62,271 bases of DNA from Nitrospinota bacterium (GTDB taxonomy: Bacteria > Nitrospinota > Nitrospinia > Nitrospinales > Nitrospinaceae): assembly GCA_029879645.1 (NCBI GenBank), contig JAOUPX010000002.1, positions 1-62,271 on the forward strand, given 5' to 3'. The position numbers and the translations under genes were made by a program. The notes under the pieces are model-generated. The model worked only from the letters and a program-made list of their open reading frames with translations. It ran no database searches and was not told the origin of the DNA. The stretch's first letter is position 1. Each line of letters starts with the position of its first letter. Below are positions 51,706-59,816 of the stretch, piece by piece.

Positions 51706-52935
51706 ATGAGTAAGCAAATTTCAAGAATTTTAGCGGTTTTAACCCTTCTGGTATTCACCTCCGGGCTGGCCTTCGCAGGCAACACCGGTAATGTGACCCA
51801 GACGGGAAATGACAACGTAGCCACCACGCATCAGACGGGGGACCTCAACACTTCTGATGTCGTCCAAACGGGTAATGACAACGATTCGGACGTGGACCAG
51901 GTGGGTAATGGAAACCAGGGGGATGTGACCCAGGTCGGTGACGAAAATACCGCTGATATCACCCAGAACGGTAATGACAACACCGCTTCCGTCACGCAAA
52001 ACTCAAGCTTCAATGGGGATTTCACCGCTGGTAACTGGAATGGCCGCATCAATCAGGTTGGCGATGATAACGATGCGCATATTACCCAGAACGCGGATAG
52101 CCAAACTTACGCCCACATTCAGCAAACGGGTGATGGAAATACCGGCTCTATCGAGCAGGATGGCGGTTCAGGCAATAACGCCGATATGCACCAGGAAGGT
52201 AATGGCAACACGGCCCATATGTCTCAATCCGGTAACAACAACCACGGTATGGACCTGGGTGCACGTTCGGCCTCTGCCACTTCTGCCAGCATTCGCCAGA
52301 CTGGGAACGACAACACCGTTATTTATTTCGACCAGGATGGTGATGACAATTCCGGTGACGTTCTGCAGGTGGGCGATAATAACTCCACCATGCTCAGTCA
52401 GATTGGTAATTTGAATGATGCCAAGGTGATCCAGACGGGTAACAACAACGGCAATATCTTCTCTGGTGCCGACCAGGTAGGCGATAATAACTTTGCCCGT
52501 GTGACGGTTACGGGTAATAACAACGGTTACAATCACACCGATCAGGTTGGAAACAACAACGATGCAGTTATCGACCAATTGGGTGATGATAATAACGCCG
52601 ATTTGCATCAGATTGGTAACACGAATGAGGGTACCATCAACCAGGAAGGCAACGGTAATAATGCTGGATTCGCACCTATCCGCGGTATTTTTCAGGATGG
52701 AGATAATAACCTTGCTCTGCTGGACCAGTTCGGAGATAACAATACCGGAAGGATCGTTCAAGAAGGTGATTGGAACGATGCCGAAGTGGACCAGGATGGT
52801 AACAACAACACCGGTCGAGTTGATCAGACTGGTTTTTCCAATGATGCTTTCACCGATCAAAATGGTGATGGCCATAGCAGTAACGTAGTACAATCTGGTA
52901 ATTTCAACAATTCTCTGGTTGTTCAGAATCCGTAA
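51706..52935 (+). CDS. Curlin-repeat protein 4, probable major fibre subunit
   Basis: 409 residues, AAAAGGAG before the ATG. Signal peptide ends GLAFAG; mature start GNTGNVTQTGNDN. About 30 near-uniform 11-residue units follow (QTGNDNDSDVD, QVGDENTADIT, QLGDDNNADLH, QIGNTNEGTIN), so the DNA has a 33-base period. It is the longest and most regular of the four, much longer than E. coli CsgA (~150 residues, five 22-residue repeats), and very rich in Asp and Asn. Most likely the structural amyloid; the rank among the four is inferred. Confidence 0.9.
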   Translation: MSKQISRILAVLTLLVFTSGLAFAGNTGNVTQTGNDNVATTHQTGDLNTSDVVQTGNDNDSDVDQVGNGNQGDVTQVGDENTADITQNGNDNTASVTQNSSFNGDFTAGNWNGRINQVGDDNDAHITQNADSQTYAHIQQTGDGNTGSIEQDGGSGNNADMHQEGNGNTAHMSQSGNNNHGMDLGARSASATSASIRQTGNDNTVIYFDQDGDDNSGDVLQVGDNNSTMLSQIGNLNDAKVIQTGNNNGNIFSGADQVGDNNFARVTVTGNNNGYNHTDQVGNNNDAVIDQLGDDNNADLHQIGNTNEGTINQEGNGNNAGFAPIRGIFQDGDNNLALLDQFGDNNTGRIVQEGDWNDAEVDQDGNNNTGRVDQTGFSNDAFTDQNGDGHSSNVVQSGNFNNSLVVQNP

Positions 52936-53228
52936 TTGGGATTCTGGTAAGCCAGAATTGAGAAAAGTGTAGCGGGGGCCGGAAGGGGCATTTCCCTTCC
53001 GGCTTTCCCTGATTTTCTATGAGGTTTTTATGCATGGGAGATTGGGGAAAGCCGAACACCGCGTATCAGGAGAATGACTTGGAGGCATGGGAATGGTATT
53101 ACCGTTTCGTGCCTTTTTGTTTAGAATCGGGCCTGAAGGGAAATGGTGAGATTTTCAATCCGCTTGTTTCTGGAAGGTTTGTATATTGGATATGATATAA
53201 GATAGGTTACTCTTTAGCAGATTGATCA
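52936..53228. other. Intergenic gap between fibre and secretion genes
   Basis: 293 bases. Holds a small hairpin ATTCTGG-TAAG-CCAGAAT near 52940-52957, the terminator at 52978-53010 and a 53-codon ORF at 53034-53195 (MGDWGKPNTAYQEN..., no signal or known domain, probably chance). AT-rich text TATGATATAAG near 53191-53201 could be a -10 region for csgE. Confidence 0.45.
52978..53010 (+). terminator. Hairpin terminator after the curlin genes
   Basis: GCCGGAAGGG-GCATTT-CCCTTCCGGC, a 10-bp perfect stem, followed by TTTCCCTGATTTT. The tail is only moderately T-rich, so partial termination is plausible, which would make fibre subunits more abundant than the secretion proteins. Confidence 0.65.
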
Positions 53229-53696
53229 ATGGGCTTGAAAACCATGACTGCATTGAAAGCGGAATTTTGCAGAAGCTACCGGCTATTTTTTTTTACCTTG
53301 GGGAATTTTGCCTTGATCGGGATGTTAATTGGGTTCACTCCCGAGGGTAGCGCCGCACAGGATAGAGATGCTACCGATGAAGGACTGGAAATTTCCGGAT
53401 TGGTATTGGATGAAACCAAGACCAAACCGGGACGGGATTTTTATGAATACTTCACTACTTACTGGCAGGAAGTAAAGGGGTTACAGTACACGATAATCGT
53501 TTCGGAATTGCCCGATACCACACGCGGTACCTTTATATTCGTAAAGGTGAACGATACCCTGGTGTATCAGCAGAGGTTGAATCCCAGACCAGATGTCATT
53601 GAGAATGCCAGTAAACAGGCGGTGAGGCAGGTTGGTGTGCATATGTTCCAGCAATTAACCGCACAAAAGCAATTGGAAGAAGAATTTCAATTTTAA
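53229..53696 (+). CDS. csgE: Curli assembly protein CsgE
   Basis: 155 residues. A signal peptide ends about GSAAQDRD. The mature part, GLEISGLVLDETKTKPGRDFYEYFTTYWQE, then LQYTIIVSELPDTTRGTFIFVKVNDTLVYQQRLNP, matches CsgE (GRDFYEYF box). CsgE forms a periplasmic cap that delivers curlin to CsgG. No clear Shine-Dalgarno precedes the ATG at 53229, and ATG 53244 is an alternative. First of three tightly spaced genes. Confidence 0.9.
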   Translation: MGLKTMTALKAEFCRSYRLFFFTLGNFALIGMLIGFTPEGSAAQDRDATDEGLEISGLVLDETKTKPGRDFYEYFTTYWQEVKGLQYTIIVSELPDTTRGTFIFVKVNDTLVYQQRLNPRPDVIENASKQAVRQVGVHMFQQLTAQKQLEEEFQF

Positions 53697-53709
53697 TGAG
53701 GTATGAACC

Positions 53710-54123
53710 ATGAATAAACACCTTATAATCGGTTTTAGTTTGTTACTTGGAATTTGGATGATGATCGGGGATGTTTGGGCGGCCGAAATCCGGTACCAGC
53801 CGGTAAACCCTAATTTTGGGGGTAATCCATTCAATGCCGCGCCTCTTCAGAGTAACGCCAATGCCCAAAATAGCTTTACAGATCCCAATAGAACGCAACG
53901 GGCCAGGCAGACCTTTCAACAAAGACTGGATAGCCTTGTATTAAATCAGATCGCCCGGGAACTGTTGGGCAATATTACCGATCCTGCGACGGGAGAATTG
54001 ATTCCAGGAACCATCAACACGGGGCTGAGTACCATTACCATAACCGATCTGATAACTTCGTTGCAGGTTGTAATTGTCAACAACGAAACGGGTGAGACGA
54101 CCACCGTCTTGGTGCCTAATTGA
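53710..54123 (+). CDS. csgF: Curli assembly protein CsgF
   Basis: 137 residues, GAGG before the ATG. Signal peptide ends DVWA. The mature start AAEIRYQPVNPNFGGNPFNAAPLQSNANAQN is diagnostic of CsgF, which inserts its N-terminus into the CsgG pore and couples secretion to nucleation on the cell surface. Gap to csgE is 13 bases. Confidence 0.93.
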   Translation: MNKHLIIGFSLLLGIWMMIGDVWAAEIRYQPVNPNFGGNPFNAAPLQSNANAQNSFTDPNRTQRARQTFQQRLDSLVLNQIARELLGNITDPATGELIPGTINTGLSTITITDLITSLQVVIVNNETGETTTVLVPN

Positions 54124-54152
54124 TTTAAGCTGAACAGAGGGGGAACAGTAGT

Positions 54153-55115
54153 ATGTGGCAGGGAAATAAACTTCGGTGTTTTAAGTTTATAGCATTCATT
54201 CTTTTCTTGGATCTATTCGTTGGCTGTTCGGCTAAAATCCAGCCGATTAAGTCTGATAAAGCACAATTGGAATACAAGACCCAGGTCTATGAGGATCTGG
54301 TTTCCCTTCCGCCCCCAACGGAACCGATTATTTTGGTGGTCTACAAATTCCGGGATCAGACCGGCCAGTACAAGCCGGGCACCGGGACCACCGGTTGGTC
54401 CACCGCCGTCACCCAGGGGGCCACCTCCATGCTGATCAAGGCCCTGCAGGATGCCGGAGCCGGCAAGTGGTTCACCATTCTTGAACGGGAAGCGCTACCC
54501 AATCTGTTGAACGAGAGGAAGATTATCCGTCAAACCCGGAAACAATACGAGGGTGATGCTAAAAATGGCAGTCCTGCTTTGCCTCCCTTGTTGTTTGCAC
54601 CCATTCTTCTGGAGGGGGGTATTATTTCCTATGAAAGTAATCTGTTGACAGGTGGTCTCGGAGCACGGTATTTAGGAATCGGAGGCAGTACCCAGTATTC
54701 CAGAGATACAGTGACCATTTATCTCCGGGCCGTTTCGGTTAAAAACGGTCGCATTATAAAATCCGTCAACACCAGCAAAACCATTTTTTCATTTGCCCTG
54801 GAAGGTTCGGTCTTTAAATTTATTGCGTTTCAGGAGCTTCTCGAAGCCGAGGCTGGGTTCACCACTAACGAGCCGCCGCAAATGGCGGTCCTGGAGGCGA
54901 TTGAAAAAGCGGTTTACAGCATGATTATCGAAGGAGTCACCGAGGGACTTTGGTCGTTCCAAGACCCGGCGCGGGGCAGGCAGTATGTTAAAAAATATTT
55001 AAAGGAAAAATACGCCACGGTGTACGCTAAGTTTGATAAAAATGGGAAGCTGAAATCCATTGTCGCTAACGGTGAGGAAAAATATGTGCCGGATAAACAG
55101 CCGCGCCGGCGCTGA
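54153..55115 (+). CDS. csgG: Curli secretion channel CsgG
   Basis: 320 residues, AGAGGGGG before the ATG. Lipobox FVGCSAK. CsgG signs: VYKFRDQTGQYKPG, AGKWFTILEREALPNLLNERKIIRQTRKQY, GGIISYESNLLTGGLGARYLGIGGSTQYSRDTVTIYLRAVSVKNGRII, and EKAVYSMIIEGV. CsgG forms a nonameric outer-membrane pore for curlin subunits. C-terminal ~55 residues extend beyond E. coli CsgG (YVKKYLKEKYATVYAKFDK). The locus lacks csgC and csgD in the window. Confidence 0.94.
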   Translation: MWQGNKLRCFKFIAFILFLDLFVGCSAKIQPIKSDKAQLEYKTQVYEDLVSLPPPTEPIILVVYKFRDQTGQYKPGTGTTGWSTAVTQGATSMLIKALQDAGAGKWFTILEREALPNLLNERKIIRQTRKQYEGDAKNGSPALPPLLFAPILLEGGIISYESNLLTGGLGARYLGIGGSTQYSRDTVTIYLRAVSVKNGRIIKSVNTSKTIFSFALEGSVFKFIAFQELLEAEAGFTTNEPPQMAVLEAIEKAVYSMIIEGVTEGLWSFQDPARGRQYVKKYLKEKYATVYAKFDKNGKLKSIVANGEEKYVPDKQPRRR

Positions 55116-55195
55116 ACCCAGAGCCCGACGAGCGTTCTGTCCGTTCTCCCTCCCTTGTTGTGGAAGAGTTATTCAGGAAAAATCGTTTAGGTTTA

Positions 55196-55759
55196 TTAAC
55201 AATTGATATCGAAGGTGCCTACGATATCAAACGTGCCGGTGTATATTCCGCCCAACTGGCCAGCGGGGAGAGCCACGGTTCCGCCGACAGCAACCACATC
55301 GTTCCCTGCGGTCCCTACGTAGGTACATCCTCCTGCTCCGGTCGTGCCTCCCGGCCCGGTGCAGGTGAGGTTGGACAGTACCAGGTTGGCGCCGGGGCCT
55401 GTCAGAAATCCGTTGGTCAGTGTTATTGTGGTGACGGCACCCACACAGGAGTTTACCGAGATCAGCGCCTGGGTGGTTCCACCCAGCGACGTGACGGTGC
55501 CGGTAAGGCTGACGGCACCGGTTTCTGATACGGTAATGGTACCTCCGGTCACTCCGGCGGAAAGAGGACCAAACGCCAGAGGTTGGACTTCGGTAAAAAC
55601 GGCTTGTTTTGGGGGTCCCTGTAAATGCCAGGGAAGGTGATGAGCCTCCGCTTGAGAGGGTAAAACCTGTAGCAACACCGTGAACAGAAAACCCGCCAGT
55701 ATTTTTGAGCTGTGCTTCAAATTTATATCCAGGTAAAGTTGCTGTCCGTTAGTTTTCAT
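55196..55759 (-). CDS. DUF4402-type secreted subunit candidate 1
   Basis: 187 residues. Long n-region, then signal helix ILAGFLFTVLLQVLPSQAEA. Mature Ig-like beta-sandwich: QPLAFGPLSAGVTGGTITVSETGAVSLTG, then ISVNSCVGAVTTITLTNG and CTGPGG with a second Cys near the end. This is the DUF4402 pattern (xxLxFGxxxxG...GxxxV). DUF4402 proteins are often found with ushers and may be pilus subunits or capsule-like beta-sandwiches. Last gene of the minus-strand cluster; converges with csgG. Confidence 0.82.
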   Translation of the reverse strand: MKTNGQQLYLDINLKHSSKILAGFLFTVLLQVLPSQAEAHHLPWHLQGPPKQAVFTEVQPLAFGPLSAGVTGGTITVSETGAVSLTGTVTSLGGTTQALISVNSCVGAVTTITLTNGFLTGPGANLVLSNLTCTGPGGTTGAGGCTYVGTAGNDVVAVGGTVALPAGQLGGIYTGTFDIVGTFDINC

Positions 55760-55847
55760 TGCGAGAGTCCCCGCTGAACTCTTGAAGCAGTTGAGGCCTC
55801 AGGGTCAGCAGGGACGTCGCAATGCAATTCATCCAGCAGGTTGCCGA

Positions 55848-56375
55848 TCAATAGGCGGCAACCACTTCCAGGGTTCCTGAGTATACACCGACAGGTTGAC
55901 TGGCGCCGACGGTAAGTTTGCCGCCGATCTGAACGTCATCGGTGGTGGTGGCATTGGAGCTGAAGGTACAGGCTCCATTGTCTGCGCCCAAAACACCTGC
56001 CGGTCCCAGGCAGTTGCCGACGACCGCCATGGAGTTACCGCCGGAAATCAGAGTGGTGCCTGTTACGCTCACGGTTACTGGGGTGCCTCCGGCAAAACCG
56101 CTGGTATCTAAACGGGCCACGCCGCCGACCTCACTACCCAGATGGACGACATCACCACTGACAGAGACGGTGCCGCCGGCGTCAAAGGTAACCACTCCGC
56201 CTACAGCGCCTACAGAAAATTTGCCAAAATTGAGCGGAGTCTGCTCCGTGACAGTGATTGCCGTGACCACTTCCGCCGTGGTGGTTATGGGTGTGGCGCT
56301 GGCATTGCAGGCCAGCAGGAACACAAACATAAACCCTGTGATAATAAAAGACTTTCTATAAAACTTTTTAAACAT
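55848..56375 (-). CDS. DUF4402-type secreted subunit candidate 2
   Basis: 175 residues with a perfect AGGAGGT before the ATG, implying strong translation. Signal peptide ends CNASA. Mature text: VTAITVTEQTPLNFGKFSVGAVGGVVTFDAGGTVSVSG, Ser/Thr/Gly-rich, with Cys residues near GNCLGPAG and GACTFS. It ends GVYSGTLEVVAAY, the hydrophobic final strand expected of a donor-strand subunit. More regular than candidate 1 and probably the main subunit of this cluster. Confidence 0.85.
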   Translation of the reverse strand: MFKKFYRKSFIITGFMFVFLLACNASATPITTTAEVVTAITVTEQTPLNFGKFSVGAVGGVVTFDAGGTVSVSGDVVHLGSEVGGVARLDTSGFAGGTPVTVSVTGTTLISGGNSMAVVGNCLGPAGVLGADNGACTFSSNATTTDDVQIGGKLTVGASQPVGVYSGTLEVVAAY

Positions 56376-56448
56376 AATTACCTCCTAAATTACATTGCTA
56401 AAAATCCCCAACTGGGTACAAAAAATATATTTGAGGAACCTATTGATT

Positions 56449-58956
56449 TTAATTGCTAGTTAATGTAACTCTATTGTCCCATTTAACGCGTACTATTGGA
56501 TGAGTGCGATTCACCTGGATTTTTTGAATGTCCAGATGGCGATGAACCTGATAGTCCCTGAAACGCACTTTTTCAAACAGAAAAAATCCATCGAACTCGG
56601 CCTGCGTGGTATCGATAACTTTGCCGTCGGCCATCAGTTCGATCACTTCGCCCGGCTCGGCCACGCCTTCAATTTCTCCGGTCTCCCAAACGGGAATGTT
56701 CATGGTGTTGATATGGCTCGGGCGCGGCCGCACCGCCACCGGAGGGGGCGTAACCATGAAGGGATCGGGCAGGCTTTTGTCGTCTATTTTTATTCGTGTC
56801 AAACGGTAGGCCGGTGCCTTAAGAGCCACCATGCCGCTTTCATCAGACACGTCGGATTGATTTTCCAGTTTCACATTTTCAATGAGCTCATCGGTTTCGC
56901 TGTTATACACGCCATCCTGATCATGATCGAGGAACACGCGGACGTTGACGGTTCCCAGACTGGTGCCTGGATTTCGGTGCATGTGATAAGCCCCCTGGGT
57001 ATTCGGGCTTAATGAAAAGGAAACTGAGGCATTAAGCATATAGTCTCCGTTTGAGGAGTAACTTCCGGTGATGCCCACTCCAGCTTTTTTGCCTTCCCAC
57101 AGGATACTCTGGCTGACGGTGAAATTTTCGTCATCGGTCATATTTTTAATGACGTCCATTCTCAGCGTCACTTCCCTGTTTGGCTTGTAATCCAGCCGTC
57201 CCCGGATATTCCGGATTTCCATTTCCGGTTTAACGTCGTAATTCAGGTGCGCGCGTAATAATAAATTGGGATTGATCCTGCCTGTTGCGATCAGGTTGCC
57301 ACGGATAAACTCGGTGCCGCCGCCGTAGTTGGCCTGTAGGTCATGGGTGAGTGTGACCTGGTGGATGTAACCCGATACTTTGCCTTTGAATTCATGACGC
57401 GTCACATCGAAGGTGTCTATCCAGCGTTGGGCCGAGGCTTCAACAAACACCGGGCCGAAGCCTCTATTGAATTTAATATTGTGTCGTCTTTTCAAATTGG
57501 GTTCGCGATCGGTTTTTAAATCAAAAAACTCCACATGCTGGTATTGCACTCCCCAGCCCATAATGCGGCGAAGAAAAGAATACTGAACTCCAGAACCTCC
57601 GGCATCATCGGCAAGGAAGTCCATCTTCATGGATCCGCCCAGTAACGAAGCGATATACCCGGTTTTAGCAAGGGTTCTTTGTTCCTGCAGGACCGAAGAG
57701 TATGAAATCAGGGAGGCGGTCAGCGTAAGCTCTGAGGAAACTCCATAATAAACTTCTCCAAATCCCCGGAAACCACTGACGTGGAATCGCGTCTGGCTGT
57801 TGCGGCCGAGAAAAATATTTTCTCCCTGATCAATGGCGCTGAAGCGAAACCACATTTCCCCCGGCGGCGCCATGCTTTGACCAATGTTCACCGGCCGGGT
57901 CTCCGTTCGGACTTGACCCTGGGGGCCGTAAAATTTGAGGACGATGTCGTTTTCTCCGAACAGTAGAGGAATATCCTGAAACATGTAGCGCCCGGTCCCG
58001 TTACTGGTTCTGAAATCCAACAGGGTGTTTCCCCGATAGAGCTCGACCTCCCATCCATCCAGTAGATCGCCTGTCAGGGTTTCCGTATCGAACTGGCTGG
58101 CATTCTGCATGGGAAAGGTCGAAAAATTAATTCCTCGTCCGGCTTCTGCCTGGGCGACCAACTCGATGGGCGGAGCGACCACGTCTCCGACCCGGACAAA
58201 CCAGTCCGGATGGAACCGTTCCCAGGAAACCCTCAGGTCCGTCAGCCGTTCATTATCCAATCCCCTTCCGAAAATATTTGCAGTGCCGAACAAAGCCTCG
58301 GACGCTCCCTTGAAACTGTAATTGTATCTCTCATCACCGTTCTTGAAATAACTGGCTGAAAAATCGAAGGACGGAGGACCCAGCAGACCGTACTCAAAGT
58401 CGACGATGGGAGTGTCTTCTGTGATTTGATTGCCGGGAATAAACGCATGGAGCTGTTCCCGTTTCCATCTTTTCTCCACCGGAAGATCGCCCTGTCCTTT
58501 GATAAAAAGAACCTGCTTCTTCTCGGAGTAAGTGAATTTCGCCGGGAACATGGTTTCCAGCGCCTGAAGTGTCGCGAGAGCGTGGCGGTTTTCGGTTATG
58601 GGCGCTTCAACCAGCCGGGAAATTTCATCCATTTTGAGATAAATCGATCCGTCTTTTTCCTGCGCTTCGATGACTTCCGTCAGCATGCGCGAGTTGAGAT
58701 AAACCGCCAGGTAAAGCGGCTCGGTACCGGTCAGGTGCGCCTCCTTGAGCAGGGGAGTAGGGACTTCGGGCTTCACATTCACCGCCGCAGGAAGGGAGGT
58801 CAATGGATTTCCGAGTTCTCCGTAACAGATTCCGGTGGGAGCCGTTACAAAAATCATCAGGCACACCAGAGCGGTCGGAAGCTGGAATGGTCCGCCGACC
58901 CTTCCCGTAAGGGAACCCGCTAAATTTTTAAAACGATAAAACAAACGCTTCTCCAA
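56449..58956 (-). CDS. Usher-like outer-membrane protein
   Basis: 835 residues from TTG 58956, no clear Shine-Dalgarno; a signal helix ALVCLMIFVTAPTGICYG follows. N-terminal domain with LYLAVYLNSRMLTEVIEAQEKDGSIYLKMDEISRLVEAP resembles usher N-domains. A long beta-barrel (strand text such as YHQVTLTHDLQANYGGG) includes PIELVAQAEAGRGINFSTFPMQNAS, similar to usher plug/entry text. C-terminal ~180 residues hold SdrD/carboxypeptidase-regulatory-like text (VFLDHDQDGVYNSETDE). Lies between chaperone and DUF4402 genes, the order expected of chaperone/usher operons. Confidence 0.8.
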   Translation of the reverse strand: MEKRLFYRFKNLAGSLTGRVGGPFQLPTALVCLMIFVTAPTGICYGELGNPLTSLPAAVNVKPEVPTPLLKEAHLTGTEPLYLAVYLNSRMLTEVIEAQEKDGSIYLKMDEISRLVEAPITENRHALATLQALETMFPAKFTYSEKKQVLFIKGQGDLPVEKRWKREQLHAFIPGNQITEDTPIVDFEYGLLGPPSFDFSASYFKNGDERYNYSFKGASEALFGTANIFGRGLDNERLTDLRVSWERFHPDWFVRVGDVVAPPIELVAQAEAGRGINFSTFPMQNASQFDTETLTGDLLDGWEVELYRGNTLLDFRTSNGTGRYMFQDIPLLFGENDIVLKFYGPQGQVRTETRPVNIGQSMAPPGEMWFRFSAIDQGENIFLGRNSQTRFHVSGFRGFGEVYYGVSSELTLTASLISYSSVLQEQRTLAKTGYIASLLGGSMKMDFLADDAGGSGVQYSFLRRIMGWGVQYQHVEFFDLKTDREPNLKRRHNIKFNRGFGPVFVEASAQRWIDTFDVTRHEFKGKVSGYIHQVTLTHDLQANYGGGTEFIRGNLIATGRINPNLLLRAHLNYDVKPEMEIRNIRGRLDYKPNREVTLRMDVIKNMTDDENFTVSQSILWEGKKAGVGITGSYSSNGDYMLNASVSFSLSPNTQGAYHMHRNPGTSLGTVNVRVFLDHDQDGVYNSETDELIENVKLENQSDVSDESGMVALKAPAYRLTRIKIDDKSLPDPFMVTPPPVAVRPRPSHINTMNIPVWETGEIEGVAEPGEVIELMADGKVIDTTQAEFDGFFLFEKVRFRDYQVHRHLDIQKIQVNRTHPIVRVKWDNRVTLTSN

Positions 58957-58989
58957 AAATAAAAGTATCGCGGCTAATGATCCAGCCGA

Positions 58990-59511
58990 TCAGGGATTGT
59001 GTTGGATATGGATAGGAATCGAAACTCCATAAACAATATCCAGATTCACCTGAATGTCTTTAACCGGTTCCTCCGTTGGATTGCGAACGGGAGGAATCGC
59101 CTGAATCAATAAACGCGCCGTGTATTCGCCGGGAGTCAGGTTTTCCGGTTTGCGGACCACCACACGGATGGTTTGGTGCTCGCCGGGGCCCAGATGAATT
59201 TTCCGGGGACTGAAACGGATCATTTCCCTCGCATCCGTGCCTTTATCCTTCTCAATCAGAGAAGTGAGGGAAACCCGGTAATCGACGTCCCGTGCGTCAC
59301 GATTCATAACTTTTAAGGTTCCCGAACGCACACGGCCCACGAAATCCAGCTTGATCGGCGCGACCAGCAGTCCTTTGCCCACGCTTTGGGTGTCGCCATA
59401 GGCCGGGGTCAGCGCTGAGGGAATAAGATAGCCCGGCTGGGCAACGCACAATAAAAACAGCATCGCGGTCCTGGTAATCTTTAATGTCTTTAAGTAATGC
59501 TTCAATTTCAT
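58990..59511 (-). CDS. Single-domain PapD-like periplasmic chaperone
   Basis: 173 residues from ATG 59511 (GAGGGA upstream). Signal peptide ends LTPAYGDT. The mature ~140 residues match the first Ig domain of PapD chaperones: APIKLDFVGRVRSGTLKVMNRDARDVDYRVS, IRFSPRKIHLGPGEHQTIRVVVRKPENLTPGEYTARLLI. The second Ig domain of standard chaperones (~220 residues mature) is missing, and only 33 bases separate the stop from the usher start, so it is not a frameshift. Likely a one-domain chaperone for DUF4402 subunits. Confidence 0.8.
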   Translation of the reverse strand: MKLKHYLKTLKITRTAMLFLLCVAQPGYLIPSALTPAYGDTQSVGKGLLVAPIKLDFVGRVRSGTLKVMNRDARDVDYRVSLTSLIEKDKGTDAREMIRFSPRKIHLGPGEHQTIRVVVRKPENLTPGEYTARLLIQAIPPVRNPTEEPVKDIQVNLDIVYGVSIPIHIQHNP

Positions 59512-59816
59512 AACTCCCTCACTTTTCAGATATTTAGTGAGCAATAATCATACCAAAAAGCAGACGCGAAAAATCTCATAACTAATTGTTTTATATGTAG
59601 TTATAAGTGTTAAGAGAATGTAATAATTAAGGTAAATCTGTCCGGGTACCGTAATTGGGGCATTGTGTGCCGTTTTTGGGACAGGTTTACCCTGCAGTCC
59701 TTTATTTCAAAACGATTGGAATTGTCTTTCCTGGGCAAATATTTCGGGGGAGGCAGATCCGCTTGTGGTCTGGTTCCGTTCCATTTGCCAGCCCTGGTTG
59801 GTACCCGCAGGGGACC
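59512..59816. other. Intergenic gap upstream of the chaperone gene
   Basis: 305 bases. The part next to the chaperone is AT-rich (TTATATGTAGTTATAAG, 59590-59606) and could hold its promoter, but no clean -35/-10 pair was seen. The rest is read by shadow ORFs on both strands. No RNA gene was recognised. Confidence 0.4.

Noticed and set aside
49400-52900. CRISPR-like regular repeats in DNA
   Set aside because: The 33-base period is coding: it matches 11-residue curlin units in one frame, without spacer/repeat structure.
53034-53195. 53-codon ORF between curlin 4 and csgE
   Set aside because: No signal peptide, no known domain and starts just after a terminator; probably chance.
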